DNA of 64,000 bases, taken from positions 1 to 64,000 of the forward strand of contig NZ_LXYR01000014.1 of NCBI RefSeq assembly GCF_001650195.1. The letters run 5' to 3'. This stretch comes from Phormidesmis priestleyi BC1401. GTDB lineage: Bacteria; Cyanobacteriota; Cyanobacteriia; Leptolyngbyales; Leptolyngbyaceae. This document shows, in pieces, positions 17,165 through 25,831 of this stretch; position 1 is the first letter of the stretch, and every line of letters begins with the position of its first letter. The position numbers and the translations under genes are program-made. The notes below the pieces were generated by a model. The model made no database searches, was not told where the DNA came from, and saw only the letters and a list, made by a program, of their open reading frames with translations.

Positions 17165-18383
17165 AGACCTCACCCGCACCCAAATCGCTCAGTGGATGCA
17201 CGACTGCCGCGCTTCAACGTTGGCACTTTTTGACGACATGAACTATGAAACGTTCTGCTGTCAACCACATTCTGATTTCAGTCCAGTAGGCTGGCATTTA
17301 GGACACACTGCCTACACCGAGGCGCTTTGGCTGCTTGAACGCAGTGCGGGAAATCGTCCTCTTTTCCCCGAATACCACCGATTGTTTGCTCAAGATGGGA
17401 TGCCCAAAGGCGATCGGGTCAAACTTCCGCCACTTGCTGAGGTTTGTGACTATCTAGATGCTGTCAGAACAAACGTTTTGGACTATCTAAAAATCGCCCC
17501 GATCGAGCAACAAGAACGCCTCTGGCGATGGCTTTTACAACACGAAAGTCAACACTGCGAAACTATTACATTAATATTGGAATTACAGAAAACCACCACG
17601 AAACAGGAATCGGTTGGATTCCTCGATCGCACCTCCATTCTCAACATGGTTTGTATTCCTGCTGGATCGTTTGAGCAGGGAAATGAATCACTAGATGCGT
17701 TAGATAATGAACGTCCGGTGCATCAGGTTGATTTAGAAACTTATTGGATCGATCGCACACCCGTCACCTGCAAAGCGTATCGATCGTTTATTCAATCAAA
17801 TGGCTATCAAAATTCGCAATGGTGGTCATCTGAAGGTTGGCAATGGTTACAAGCAAATCCTGTAGTGCAACCGCTTTATTGGAGAGAAGATCCCACTTAC
17901 GCCAATCATCCGGTGTGTGGAGTCAACTACTACGAAGCAGAAGCGTATGCTCAATTTGTAGGAAAGCGACTCCCAACCGAATCGGAATGGGAAAAAGCCG
18001 CAAGTTGGAACCCGATCGCGCACGCTCGATCACTCTATTCGTGGGGCAATCAGTTTCCCGATGCGACTCGTTGCAATCACAATCACGAATGGGGCACGAC
18101 TACACCTGTCGATCGCTACCCTTCTAATCCCGTTGGCTGCTACGATCTGTTAGGTAACGTCTGGGAATGGACATCCACCTGGTTTGATGGCTACTCAAAA
18201 TTTGAGAGTTATCCTTATCCAGGCTATTCTCAAACGTATTTTGATGACCAACATCGAGTGCTTAAAGGGGGCAGTTGGGCAACGCGCCCGTGGGCAATAC
18301 GATCTGCCTTTCGCAACTGGTATCACCCTCATATGCGGCAAATGCTGGCAGGTTTTCGCTGCGTCAGCGATGCCAAAGTCTGA
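17133..18383 (+). CDS. egtB: Ergothioneine synthase EgtB (non-heme iron sulfoxide synthase)
   Basis: This 416-aa enzyme couples hercynine to a thiol with oxygen. The N-terminal DinB-like four-helix domain provides the iron ligands: histidines in GWHLGHTAY (55/58) and in LQHESQHCE (137 and 141). The C-terminal formylglycine-generating-enzyme-like domain (about 165-416) has YWIDRTPVTCKAYRSFI, PVCGVNYYEAEAYAQFVGKR, LGNVWEWTSTWF and VLKGGSWATRP. The start lies inside the end of egtC. A dispersed repeat separates it from egtD, unusual inside an operon. Confidence 0.94.
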   Translation: MTSIFKSSRSKDLTRTQIAQWMHDCRASTLALFDDMNYETFCCQPHSDFSPVGWHLGHTAYTEALWLLERSAGNRPLFPEYHRLFAQDGMPKGDRVKLPPLAEVCDYLDAVRTNVLDYLKIAPIEQQERLWRWLLQHESQHCETITLILELQKTTTKQESVGFLDRTSILNMVCIPAGSFEQGNESLDALDNERPVHQVDLETYWIDRTPVTCKAYRSFIQSNGYQNSQWWSSEGWQWLQANPVVQPLYWREDPTYANHPVCGVNYYEAEAYAQFVGKRLPTESEWEKAASWNPIAHARSLYSWGNQFPDATRCNHNHEWGTTTPVDRYPSNPVGCYDLLGNVWEWTSTWFDGYSKFESYPYPGYSQTYFDDQHRVLKGGSWATRPWAIRSAFRNWYHPHMRQMLAGFRCVSDAKV

Positions 18384-18386
18384 AGA

Positions 18387-18486
18387 TGCCCTCATCCCCC
18401 ACCCCCTTCTCCCAGGCTTGGGAGAAGGGGAGCCAGATTTCAAAGTCCCTCTCCTAAGCTTGGGAGAGGGATTTAGGGTGAGGGCA
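18387..18486. repeat. Dispersed hairpin repeat between egtB and egtD
   Basis: Two stems (CTTCTCCCAGGCTTGGGAGAAG and CTCTCCTAAGCTTGGGAGAG in outline) belong to the CCCTCACC family. A strong double hairpin here could lower read-through from egtCB into egtD. Confidence 0.8.
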
Positions 18487-18594
18487 GGGACTTTTGCAAG
18501 AGGTCTATTAAAGATTCTGCCTCGTGAGAGATTTACTTAACTCTCTCGATCGACCCTTAATTAGAGAAACGTGTGAGGAAGCGAGAAAACGAAT

Positions 18595-19656
18595 ATGTCA
18601 ACATCTCAGTCCGCAGGGCAGAAGACTTCTGCGCGTCAGCCTAAACAGCCCATCTACTCGCCAGAAGCACGAGTGCAGATTGAGCATCTCATCAGCCAAA
18701 CTGAACCCTCAGAAGAAGAATTGCATCCGGGCAGCGATGTGACTCGGGGGTTGAGCCAACAGCCCAAAACATTGCCGCCTCGCTACTTTTATGACGATCG
18801 TGGCTCTCAACTCTTTGAGAAAATCTGTGATCTCCCAGAATATTATCTGACCCGCACCGAAACAGAGATTCTGCAAACCTGTGCCAGCGAGATCGCCGAC
18901 ATCACAGGCACTTGCGAAATTGTGGAACTAGGAAGCGGCAGTTCGACGAAAACGAGACTCTTGCTCGATGCTTATCAGCAGGCGGGGCACGCTCTTTGCT
19001 ATCGCCCGATCGACATCAGCGCAGGCATTCTCGAAAGCAGCGCTCACAGTTTGCTGCTTGACTATCCGACTCTGCACATTCACGGCTTAGTCGGCACCTA
19101 CGAACTCGCTTTGCAGCGGTTGGCAACCAGCCATCTGCCTACTCGCATGATCTGCTTTATCGGCAGCACATTAGGCAATCTCAATCCCCAAGAGTGTGAC
19201 GAGTTTCTTGACCAGATCAAAAACGCGCTGCAACCAGGCGAATATTTCTTATTAGGCATCGATTTGCAGAAGTCTAAAGCCCAACTAGAAGCCGCTTACA
19301 ACGACAGCCAAGGCATCACTGCTGAGTTTAATCTAAATATGTTGCGGCATCTTAACCAACGATTCGAGGGCACATTTGATCTAACTCGATTTGAGCATTT
19401 TGCGTTCTATAACGAGTCTGATCACCAGATCGAGATGCACCTACAGAGTTTAGACGCTCAAACCGTTCAACTTAAAGCATTAGGGTTAACCGTCGAGCTT
19501 AGTCAAGGAGAGTCGATTTTGAGTGAAATCTCTCGTAAATTTAGCCTGACCACCCTTCAACAAGATCTTGAGAAAAAAGGACTAAAATCCCGTCAAGTCT
19601 GGACAGATGCCAATCAGTGGTTTGGATTAATCCTGTGTCAGTTGCCACTGATCTAA
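18595..19656 (+). CDS. egtD: L-histidine N(alpha)-methyltransferase EgtD
   Basis: This 353-aa SAM-dependent enzyme trimethylates histidine to hercynine, the first step of ergothioneine synthesis. The PPRYFYDDRGSQLFEKICDL and PEYYLTRTETEIL motifs bind the substrate region. VELGSGSSTKTRLLLDAY is the SAM loop, and FIGSTLGNLNP and HLNQRFEGTFDLTRF follow. The first ~45 residues are low-complexity and variable. It is 211 bp after egtB. The egtA ligase and any EgtE lyase are not in the window. Confidence 0.94.
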   Translation: MSTSQSAGQKTSARQPKQPIYSPEARVQIEHLISQTEPSEEELHPGSDVTRGLSQQPKTLPPRYFYDDRGSQLFEKICDLPEYYLTRTETEILQTCASEIADITGTCEIVELGSGSSTKTRLLLDAYQQAGHALCYRPIDISAGILESSAHSLLLDYPTLHIHGLVGTYELALQRLATSHLPTRMICFIGSTLGNLNPQECDEFLDQIKNALQPGEYFLLGIDLQKSKAQLEAAYNDSQGITAEFNLNMLRHLNQRFEGTFDLTRFEHFAFYNESDHQIEMHLQSLDAQTVQLKALGLTVELSQGESILSEISRKFSLTTLQQDLEKKGLKSRQVWTDANQWFGLILCQLPLI

Positions 19657-19927
19657 ACCGAAAGACAGCTAAACCTCTGCGTGGAATCTGAATCATCTGC
19701 CTGCCTAAACCAACTATTTGGGATCAGTTTTGTGAATTCTAGATAAACTTGAGTGGATGTGGGCGTTTGTGTCATTGAATAGAACCAGGCATTTTATTGT
19801 CATTGTTCAAGGCAACTGATGTCATCATAGTAAAAGTTTTCCTGGATTGAGTCACCGATCGCTGAACAGACGTTCAGACCCAAGGTTTATCCGTTAAAAT
19901 TCAATCCAGGTGTGAAGGTGTGAGGAG

Positions 19928-20551
19928 ATGAGCGATACAACTTCGTTTTTAGGAGGAGCTGCGTTAGCAGGGCTAGCCGCCATTATCCTGTTGAAGGGTG
20001 GTGTCAGTGCGAACACGCCTATTTTTGCGCCGTCTCAGCCTCTCCCGATTCAGCCTTATCCCACTGCCACTATGCCGACGATCGGGATGCCTCCAACCGC
20101 CGCGCCCACAACCTATGATTTAGAGAAACAGAGGCTTGAGACCGATCAACTCAAGGCACAGTTTGAACAGCAGCGCGTTCAAACTGAGCAACTCAAGGCA
20201 CAGATTCAAAGTCAGCAAACCCTGATAGAAACCTTGACGACTCAGACTAAAAATACGGGCGTGATGCCCATCCCGGCGAGAACTCCTCAAGGGCAACCCC
20301 AATCTTTAGATCCATCTAACAATCCTGTGATGACGGGCATTCTCTGGGCATTGGGCGGAATGCTGCTTGCCTTTGGGGGTGGCATTGCTCTCGTCGGAAT
20401 CTTTGTTTTATTTGCTCGTCAGCAGCGACCGTCTCGCACGATCGAGGTGATTCACGACGACTATCCCAACTATTTGCCTGCTCGACGTAAATCGCAAGTG
20501 TTGCCCCAACGTCGCACCATCAAGCGCGTCGATGCAGACGACTGGGAATAG
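19928..20551 (+). CDS. Hypothetical membrane protein with coiled coil
   Basis: In this 207-aa protein an N-terminal hydrophobic segment (about 8-25, GGAALAGLAAIILLKGG) is followed by a proline-rich stretch, a Q/E/L coiled coil (about 62-105, with the repeat QLKAQFEQQRVQTEQLKAQI), a second membrane helix (about 135-160) and a basic/acidic tail. I do not recognise the family; the outline is common in cyanobacteria. The ABC permease gene starts 11 bp after its stop, so they may be co-transcribed. Confidence 0.75.
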   Translation: MSDTTSFLGGAALAGLAAIILLKGGVSANTPIFAPSQPLPIQPYPTATMPTIGMPPTAAPTTYDLEKQRLETDQLKAQFEQQRVQTEQLKAQIQSQQTLIETLTTQTKNTGVMPIPARTPQGQPQSLDPSNNPVMTGILWALGGMLLAFGGGIALVGIFVLFARQQRPSRTIEVIHDDYPNYLPARRKSQVLPQRRTIKRVDADDWE

Positions 20552-20562
20552 AAATTTTCGAC

Positions 20563-21459
20563 ATGGATAAGCAATTGCCCAAAAGCTGGCACATTGATCA
20601 ACGACAGTTAACCCCTTATTTATTCTTGCTGCCTGCCCTGCTGATTTTGGGGCTGACGGTTTTTTATCCGGCGATCCAAGCGTTTTATCTCAGCTTTACG
20701 CGCTATGACTTAATTGATTCACCGCAGTGGATTGGGGTTGCCAACTTTCGCCGCCTGTGGGCTGATCCGATTTTCTGGCAGACGTTGCGAAATACGATTC
20801 TTTATTTGGTCTGCGTCGTTCCAATTCTAGTGATCGCTCCTCTAGGATTGGCGATTTTAGTCAATCAAAAACTGCGAGGAATTCGCTGGTTTCGGGTGGC
20901 GTACTATACGCCTGTGATTATCTCGATGGTTGTTGCGGGCATCGCCTGGAAATGGCTCTACGCCGATAATGGGTTACTCAATCAGTTTCTCAAGTTTTCT
21001 GGGCTGTCCACTGAGGGAATTCCGTGGTTGACAAGTCCTGATTGGTCGATCTTTAGCGTCATGGTCGTCACCATTTGGAAAGGATTAGGCTACTACATGG
21101 TGATTTATCTAGCGGGATTGCAGTCTATTCCAGAAGATCTCTATGAAGCGGCAGCGATCGACGGCTCTGACGGGTTCCGCAAACATTGGGACATCACTAT
21201 TCCGCTGATGCATCCTTATCTCTTTTTGGTTGCTGTGATCTCTGCGATCTCTGCCACTAAAGTCTTTGAAGAGATTTACATCATGACGCAGGGCGGTCCG
21301 CTCAACAGTTCTAAGACGATCGTTTATTATGTCTATGAGCAGGCTTTCCAGAGTTTAGAAATTAGCTATGCGTGTACGATCGGGCTTGTGATGTTTATGA
21401 TAATTCTCGCTCTCTCGGTGCTGCGATTAGGCGTACAGCGATGGGAGCAGAGAGCTTGA
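20563..21459 (+). CDS. Sugar ABC transporter permease (MalF/UgpA type)
   Basis: This is a 298-aa inner-membrane permease with six predicted helices. The FLLPALLILGLTVFYPAIQA start, VGVANF-like GVANFRRLW, and the EAA loop EAAAIDGSDGFRKHWDITIP that docks the ATPase are diagnostic of carbohydrate importers. The second permease, binding protein and ATPase usually found alongside are absent here, so it is an orphan gene and its substrate cannot be named. Confidence 0.92.
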   Translation: MDKQLPKSWHIDQRQLTPYLFLLPALLILGLTVFYPAIQAFYLSFTRYDLIDSPQWIGVANFRRLWADPIFWQTLRNTILYLVCVVPILVIAPLGLAILVNQKLRGIRWFRVAYYTPVIISMVVAGIAWKWLYADNGLLNQFLKFSGLSTEGIPWLTSPDWSIFSVMVVTIWKGLGYYMVIYLAGLQSIPEDLYEAAAIDGSDGFRKHWDITIPLMHPYLFLVAVISAISATKVFEEIYIMTQGGPLNSSKTIVYYVYEQAFQSLEISYACTIGLVMFMIILALSVLRLGVQRWEQRA

Positions 21460-21464
21460 AATCG

Positions 21465-21499
21465 CAGAATCCCGACTTTTTGAAGCAGTCAGGATTCTG
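21465..21499. terminator. Hairpin between convergent permease and hydrolase genes
   Basis: CAGAATCC-C-GACT (21465-21477) pairs with AGTC-A-GGATTCTG (21487-21499), with one C/A mismatch and a loop containing TTTTT. It lies in the 48-bp gap between two convergent genes and is likely a shared terminator. Confidence 0.5.
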
Positions 21500-21507
21500 T
21501 CTGAGAC

Positions 21508-22404
21508 TTATTTAGCCGTCATGACATCCAGTGCCCAATTTTGGATCAACTCATTGATCTGATCAGGAACTTCATCGTGAGGACAATGCCCCGCATCGAG
21601 ATAATATTCTGTCAGTTGCGGATGATAACTGCGGAATTTTGCGCCTCGCTCTCGTGCATCAATCCAGGGATCGCCTTCACCCCAGAGCATTAAAAGCGGC
21701 TTCGTCAGTTGATTGAGCAGTACATCTACCTTTTCGCCTTGGGGTGTGCGAAAGACTGACGCAAACACTTTCTCAGCCCCGACATCACAAGACGGACGAT
21801 AAATCTCGTCTACAAGCTGGTCTGTGATCGCACTTTGATCGAGATAAACCTTCTCTAACGTCTTGCGAATCACCGATTTTTGCTTAATGTATTGAAACAG
21901 CAAAAAGCTCGCCCAATCTTGCCGAAATAGTCCACTTACGATCTCTCCCATCACTTTGCGAATGGGGTCTGGCTTGGTCGTGCCCTGAAGATCGGTAAAC
22001 GGACCTGCGCTGTTGATCAAAATCAGTCCCGCTGCCGATTCTGGACGCTGAGACGCAACGCACAGTGCAACATATCCTCCTAAAGAATTTCCGGCTATAA
22101 CGGCGGGTCGCCCGATCACCTCGGTGATGAATTCGTTAATCTGGTCGCGCCAGAGATCGCCGCTATAGCTCCAGTCAGGTTTGCCCGATCGCCCGAACCC
22201 CAAAAGGTCGATCGCCCAAACCTCAAACTCTTGGCTCAAGCTGATAATATTTTTTCGCCAGTGATCAGTCGATGCCCCAAACCCGTGAATTAAGAGCAGG
22301 GGTGGACGCTGCGGATGCCGTCCCGCTTTGACGTAGTAGATGGACTGTTGCCGCCAACTCCAATATTGACCTGGCACAGAAGTCACTGTGGGCGCTACCT
22401 GCAT
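21508..22404 (-). CDS. Alpha/beta-fold hydrolase
   Basis: This 298-aa hydrolase has the oxyanion motif LLLIHGFGASTDHWRKNI, the nucleophile elbow GNSLGGYVA (serine), LWGEGDPWID before the catalytic aspartate, and the late histidine in DAGHCPHDEVP. Start MQVAPTVTSVPGQYWSW is preferred as it resembles cyanobacterial homologues; upstream codons would add 24 unlikely residues. The substrate is unknown. No signal peptide or neighbour gives a pathway. Confidence 0.88.
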   Translation of the reverse strand: MQVAPTVTSVPGQYWSWRQQSIYYVKAGRHPQRPPLLLIHGFGASTDHWRKNIISLSQEFEVWAIDLLGFGRSGKPDWSYSGDLWRDQINEFITEVIGRPAVIAGNSLGGYVALCVASQRPESAAGLILINSAGPFTDLQGTTKPDPIRKVMGEIVSGLFRQDWASFLLFQYIKQKSVIRKTLEKVYLDQSAITDQLVDEIYRPSCDVGAEKVFASVFRTPQGEKVDVLLNQLTKPLLMLWGEGDPWIDARERGAKFRSYHPQLTEYYLDAGHCPHDEVPDQINELIQNWALDVMTAK

Positions 22405-22464
22405 GATGTAAAGATAAAAGTCACTTTTATTATTGTAGAGCTTGCAGAGGATGGACTGTAGATG

Positions 22465-22675
22465 GGCAAGGAGCAATCCGTAGAAATCCGGCGTTGCTGA
22501 ATGCAGATATGAAATGCCCCCCTCACGAAGTGGGGCAAGCCCTCGCTAACCCTTCTCCCTGGGAACAGAATTCCTGTCCCCTCTCCTTTTGGGAGAGGGC
22601 TAGGGAGAGGGTAGAACCTGTGCTTCATGGATCGATTCAGCAACGTCGAAAATCCTACCTCGATCGCTCCTTGCC
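22465..22675. mobile_element. MITE-like element, most complete copy
   Basis: Outer ends GGCAAGGAGC (22465-22474) and GCTCCTTGCC (22666-22675) are inverted, and the imperfect match continues inward to a perfect 11-bp pair CGTTGCTGAAT (22492-22502) / ATTCAGCAACG (22635-22645). The core contains a CACGAAGTG stem and the CCCTCTCC/GGGAGAGGG hairpins. No transposase is inside. Shorter relatives lie at 54169-54330, 38173-38301 and 27176-27318. Confidence 0.65.
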
Positions 22676-22686
22676 AATCTCACGAG

Positions 22687-23463
22687 TTAAGCCGCGTTCT
22701 CTAGAACCCGTTCACGCTGCGGAGTCAAAGATGCCTCCATCTCAACGGGTGCGCCTTCTTCAACCATCGATGCCATCTGACCGCCCTTTTGGACGAAATT
22801 TGTCACCATCGCAAGCATCGCATTGACCTTGCGAGTGCGCCATTCGTCGATCGCTTGCTCAGTTGCTGCGAGTCCTAGATGTCTCTCCATCGCGTCGTGC
22901 AGATAAGCGGCGTGACCCGTCTCATCTTGAGCAATGCTAGCCATACCTTTCTTGAGATTGGCGCTATGAGATTCATCCTCTGGCAGCGTATTCGCCATGC
23001 GAAGAAAATCCTTACTAGCATCTAATTCGAGAATATAGGTGCTGGCGAAAAAGACAGACCACTCCATATTTTCGGGCTTGAGTTGCTCTTGAGAATAGCC
23101 TTGAAAATAGGAACTAAAAAACGGACTCTGCTTGCGCTCATCGAGTCTGCCATCGACCATTTTTTGAGGCAGCTTTTTGAAATCAATGACTTGCTTGTTC
23201 AGTTGCTTCAACGCATGACCAAAGATTTGACCGTGCCGCTTCTCATCAGAGGCGTGTCGATCAAGCCGTTCAGCCAGCCAAACATTTCCTTCGGCTTGGG
23301 CACGATCGCGCAACGCTTCGAGAAATGGCACCGAGCCAGACTCAGCTAGTTGAAACGCAGCCAAAACATTAGGTCGGGTTTGCAAATCTCTCAAACTGCG
23401 GGCTGAGATAAACGCTGCCGCTCCAGACCCTGCCAAATGCATGATTTGAGTCAAAAAATTCAT
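22687..23463 (-). CDS. Ferritin-like di-iron protein
   Basis: This is a 258-aa all-helical protein. Carboxylate/histidine pairs on successive helices fit a ferritin-like di-iron site: QLAESGSVPFLEAL, ASDEKRHGQIFGH, ILELDASKDF and AQDETGHAAYLHDAMERH. The region around 95-125 is probably a loop. The outline resembles rubrerythrin- or MiaE-like oxygenases, but the reaction is not identifiable. There is no signal peptide. It stands alone between a MITE-like repeat and the divergent panC-cmk gene. Confidence 0.8.
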   Translation of the reverse strand: MNFLTQIMHLAGSGAAAFISARSLRDLQTRPNVLAAFQLAESGSVPFLEALRDRAQAEGNVWLAERLDRHASDEKRHGQIFGHALKQLNKQVIDFKKLPQKMVDGRLDERKQSPFFSSYFQGYSQEQLKPENMEWSVFFASTYILELDASKDFLRMANTLPEDESHSANLKKGMASIAQDETGHAAYLHDAMERHLGLAATEQAIDEWRTRKVNAMLAMVTNFVQKGGQMASMVEEGAPVEMEASLTPQRERVLENAA

Positions 23464-23635
23464 AAAGTTTCGTCAAGAATCAATTAAGTGCGATCGTAAC
23501 GCGCTTTTTACGAGAAGGAAGGGCAAGAAAAAAGAGAATCCTGAATTCGTCCTTTATTATTTTTCCCTCACACGTCATGAAGATGATTCTATACACTGAA
23601 GTGAGGTGAAAAGCGAAATCGTTTTGGGGGTTCTG

Positions 23636-25210
23636 GTGCGCCTGTTTACGACCGTTGCAGCCGTGCGCTGCTATCTAGATCTCTGTAGAGGAAGCCGACC
23701 TCATTCAGATGATTCTGTCAGCCCAGGCTATTTAGAAGTCGGACTTGTGCCGACGATGGGTGCCCTACACGCGGGGCATCTCAGTTTGATTCGACGCGCC
23801 AGACAAGACAACAAGATTGTGGTCGTCACCATTTTCGTCAACCCTTTGCAGTTTGGACCCAACGAAGACTATCAGCGATATCCTCGACCCTTAGAGCGCG
23901 ATCGAGCACTCTGCGAACAGGCAGGAGTCGATGCCCTATTTGCGCCATCGGTGAGCGAGCTAGGAGTCGATCGTCCGCACCCAATTCAGGTAATGCCTCC
24001 TGCGTCGATGATTTCTGGGCTGTGTGGTGCCTTTAGACCTGGACACTTTGATGGAGTTGCGACGATCGTCACCAAACTCTTAAACTTGATTCAGCCCGAT
24101 CGCGCTTATTTTGGACGTAAAGATGCTCAACAGTTAGCGATCATTCAGCGTTTAGTGACCGATTTGAATCTACCCGTCGAAGTTGTGCCCTGCGCGATCG
24201 TGCGAGAGCCAAGCGGTTTGGCGTTGAGTTCGCGCAATCAATACTTGAGTGTCGAGGAGCGTCAGCAAGCGACAGCTCTCCATCAAGGACTTTCTCAAGC
24301 CGAGAAAGCTTTTCGATCGGGAGAGCGCTTGAGTGCTAACTTGATTCAGGCAGTAAAGACAGAACTGGAGAAGGTGCCAGCCATGAAGACCGAATATGTT
24401 GAGTTAGTCCATCCGATCACCCTTGCGCCATTAGAAGTGATTGAAGACGCGGGGTTGCTGGCGGTGGCTGCCCGCATCAGTTCCACTCGGTTAATCGACA
24501 ATGGATTGCTTCGCACTCGCAAGCCGATTTTGGCGATCGACGGTCCGGCTGGAGCCGGAAAATCGACCGTTGCCCGTCAAGTTGCCGAAAAATTGAACCT
24601 GTTTTATCTCGATACCGGGGCGATGTATCGAGCGTTGACGTGGCTGGTTTTAGAATCTGGAGTCGCCGTTGATGATGAGCCTGCGATCGCAGAATTGGTG
24701 AGCCAATGTCACATTGAGTTTCAAGACCACGAATCCAATCAAGGCTCAAAGCATATTTTCATCAACGATCGCGATGTCACTCAAGAGATCCGCGATGTGG
24801 ACGTGACGGCAAATGTCTCAGCAATCTCTGCTCATGCGATCGTGCGAAAAGTCTTAGTCAAACAGCAACAGCGCTATGGCAGCAGGGGCGGCATCGTGAT
24901 CGAAGGTCGTGATATTGGAACGTGCGTCTTTCCCGATGCTGAACTGAAGATCTTTTTAACGGCTTCGGTGCAAGAACGAGCGCGACGCAGACAGCAAGAT
25001 CTCAAAAATCAGGGCAAAGCTGAAGTCAGTTTAGACGAGCTAGAACAATCGATTTTTGAGCGCGATCGCAAAGACAGCACTCGCGTTATCTCTCCGCTTA
25101 GAAAAGCCGATGATGCGATCGAGCTTCAAACCGATCATCTCAGCATTGATGATGTCGTGAGAGCGATCGTTCGGCTCTATCAAGAAAAGACCGATCGGGC
25201 TTCTCTTTGA
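23636..25210 (+). CDS. panC/cmk: Bifunctional pantoate-beta-alanine ligase / cytidylate kinase
   Basis: This ~524-aa fusion is typical of cyanobacteria. The N-terminal PanC domain (to about 275) makes pantothenate: VPTMGALHAGHLSLIRRA, FVNPLQFGPNEDY, PGHFDGVATIVTKL, FGRKDAQQLAII and LALSSRNQYLS. The C-terminal kinase (about 290-524) phosphorylates CMP/dCMP: P-loop AIDGPAGAGKSTVARQVAEK, DTGAMYRALTW and GRDIGTCVFPDA. GTG 23636 is preserved in family alignments (RLFTTVAA) and follows GGGGG by 5 nt; an alternative GTG at 23606 adds ten residues. Confidence 0.95.
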   Translation: MRLFTTVAAVRCYLDLCRGSRPHSDDSVSPGYLEVGLVPTMGALHAGHLSLIRRARQDNKIVVVTIFVNPLQFGPNEDYQRYPRPLERDRALCEQAGVDALFAPSVSELGVDRPHPIQVMPPASMISGLCGAFRPGHFDGVATIVTKLLNLIQPDRAYFGRKDAQQLAIIQRLVTDLNLPVEVVPCAIVREPSGLALSSRNQYLSVEERQQATALHQGLSQAEKAFRSGERLSANLIQAVKTELEKVPAMKTEYVELVHPITLAPLEVIEDAGLLAVAARISSTRLIDNGLLRTRKPILAIDGPAGAGKSTVARQVAEKLNLFYLDTGAMYRALTWLVLESGVAVDDEPAIAELVSQCHIEFQDHESNQGSKHIFINDRDVTQEIRDVDVTANVSAISAHAIVRKVLVKQQQRYGSRGGIVIEGRDIGTCVFPDAELKIFLTASVQERARRRQQDLKNQGKAEVSLDELEQSIFERDRKDSTRVISPLRKADDAIELQTDHLSIDDVVRAIVRLYQEKTDRASL

Positions 25211-25218
25211 CGAAACTG

Positions 25219-25485
25219 TTAGCTGATTTGCTCCAGTAGCACTTTATTGATCACCGTTTGATAGCCAATCTCTCGTTTCTTTGCCTCTTCTTTCGCCCAG
25301 GCTAGAATTTTAGGGTGGAGTCGAATGGAAATCGGCTCGTACTTTTCCTCTTCCTCTTTGGTGGGGCGACCTCGTTTCTTCAGTTTGATCTCGAATTGGT
25401 CGGCGATTGCCGCTCTAAATTCTTGGCTTTCTTCTGATGTGACTCGCCTTGCTCTTTCAAATGGAACCTCAGATTCCTGACTCAT
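25219..25485 (-). CDS. brnA: BrnA-type antitoxin
   Basis: This 88-aa antitoxin has an acidic N-terminal half that wraps the toxin and a C-terminal ribbon-helix-helix DNA-binding part (EPISIRLHPKILAWAKEEAK, IGYQTVINKVLLEQIS). KKRGRPTKEEEEKYEPIS is the family linker. ATG 25485 has GGAG upstream and lies inside the end of brnT, the usual overlapping order toxin-antitoxin. A longer frame upstream is just brnT read in another frame. Confidence 0.9.
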   Translation of the reverse strand: MSQESEVPFERARRVTSEESQEFRAAIADQFEIKLKKRGRPTKEEEEKYEPISIRLHPKILAWAKEEAKKREIGYQTVINKVLLEQIS

Positions 25486-25744
25486 ATCGCTGGCACTCCC
25501 TTTTTGTAGCCTTTCTTGCACTAATGATCCTGATCTGTTTAGCTCGCATCGTGAAAACAACGACAACAATCGAGCCGTTCTCTACTTCTCCGATCGCCCA
25601 TTCTCTCGCCTCTCCCTGAGAATGGTTAGCGTCTTCTGTAAACTGAAGATAAGGATCAGCGAAAACGGTTACAGCTTCCTCAAACGTGATGCCATGCGCT
25701 AGAACGTTTAACTCAGCTTTGGTGTCGTTCCACTCAAATCGTAT
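25469..25744 (-). CDS. brnT: BrnT-type RNase toxin, no standard start codon
   Basis: Reading without requiring ATG gives 91 codons: IRFEWNDTKAELNVLAHGIT, FEEAVTVFADP, and the catalytic-end motif RIISARKATKRECQRYE, all diagnostic of BrnT. The codon where the family has its initial Met is ATA (25742-25744). A TAA is immediately upstream in frame, and there is no ATG, GTG or TTG before the conserved core. It is either translated from ATA or inactivated by an ATG-to-ATA change. It overlaps brnA by 17 bp. BrnT cleaves mRNA; BrnA neutralises it and represses the pair. Confidence 0.8.
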   Translation of the reverse strand: MRFEWNDTKAELNVLAHGITFEEAVTVFADPYLQFTEDANHSQGEAREWAIGEVENGSIVVVVFTMRAKQIRIISARKATKRECQRYESGI

Positions 25745-25831
25745 TTAAAGTATATACCAAAATTATCGCCTGAGTTATTCTACACTGCTGTCTGAGTTGC
25801 AAAGGATGAGACCCTTAAGATATCTATAACC

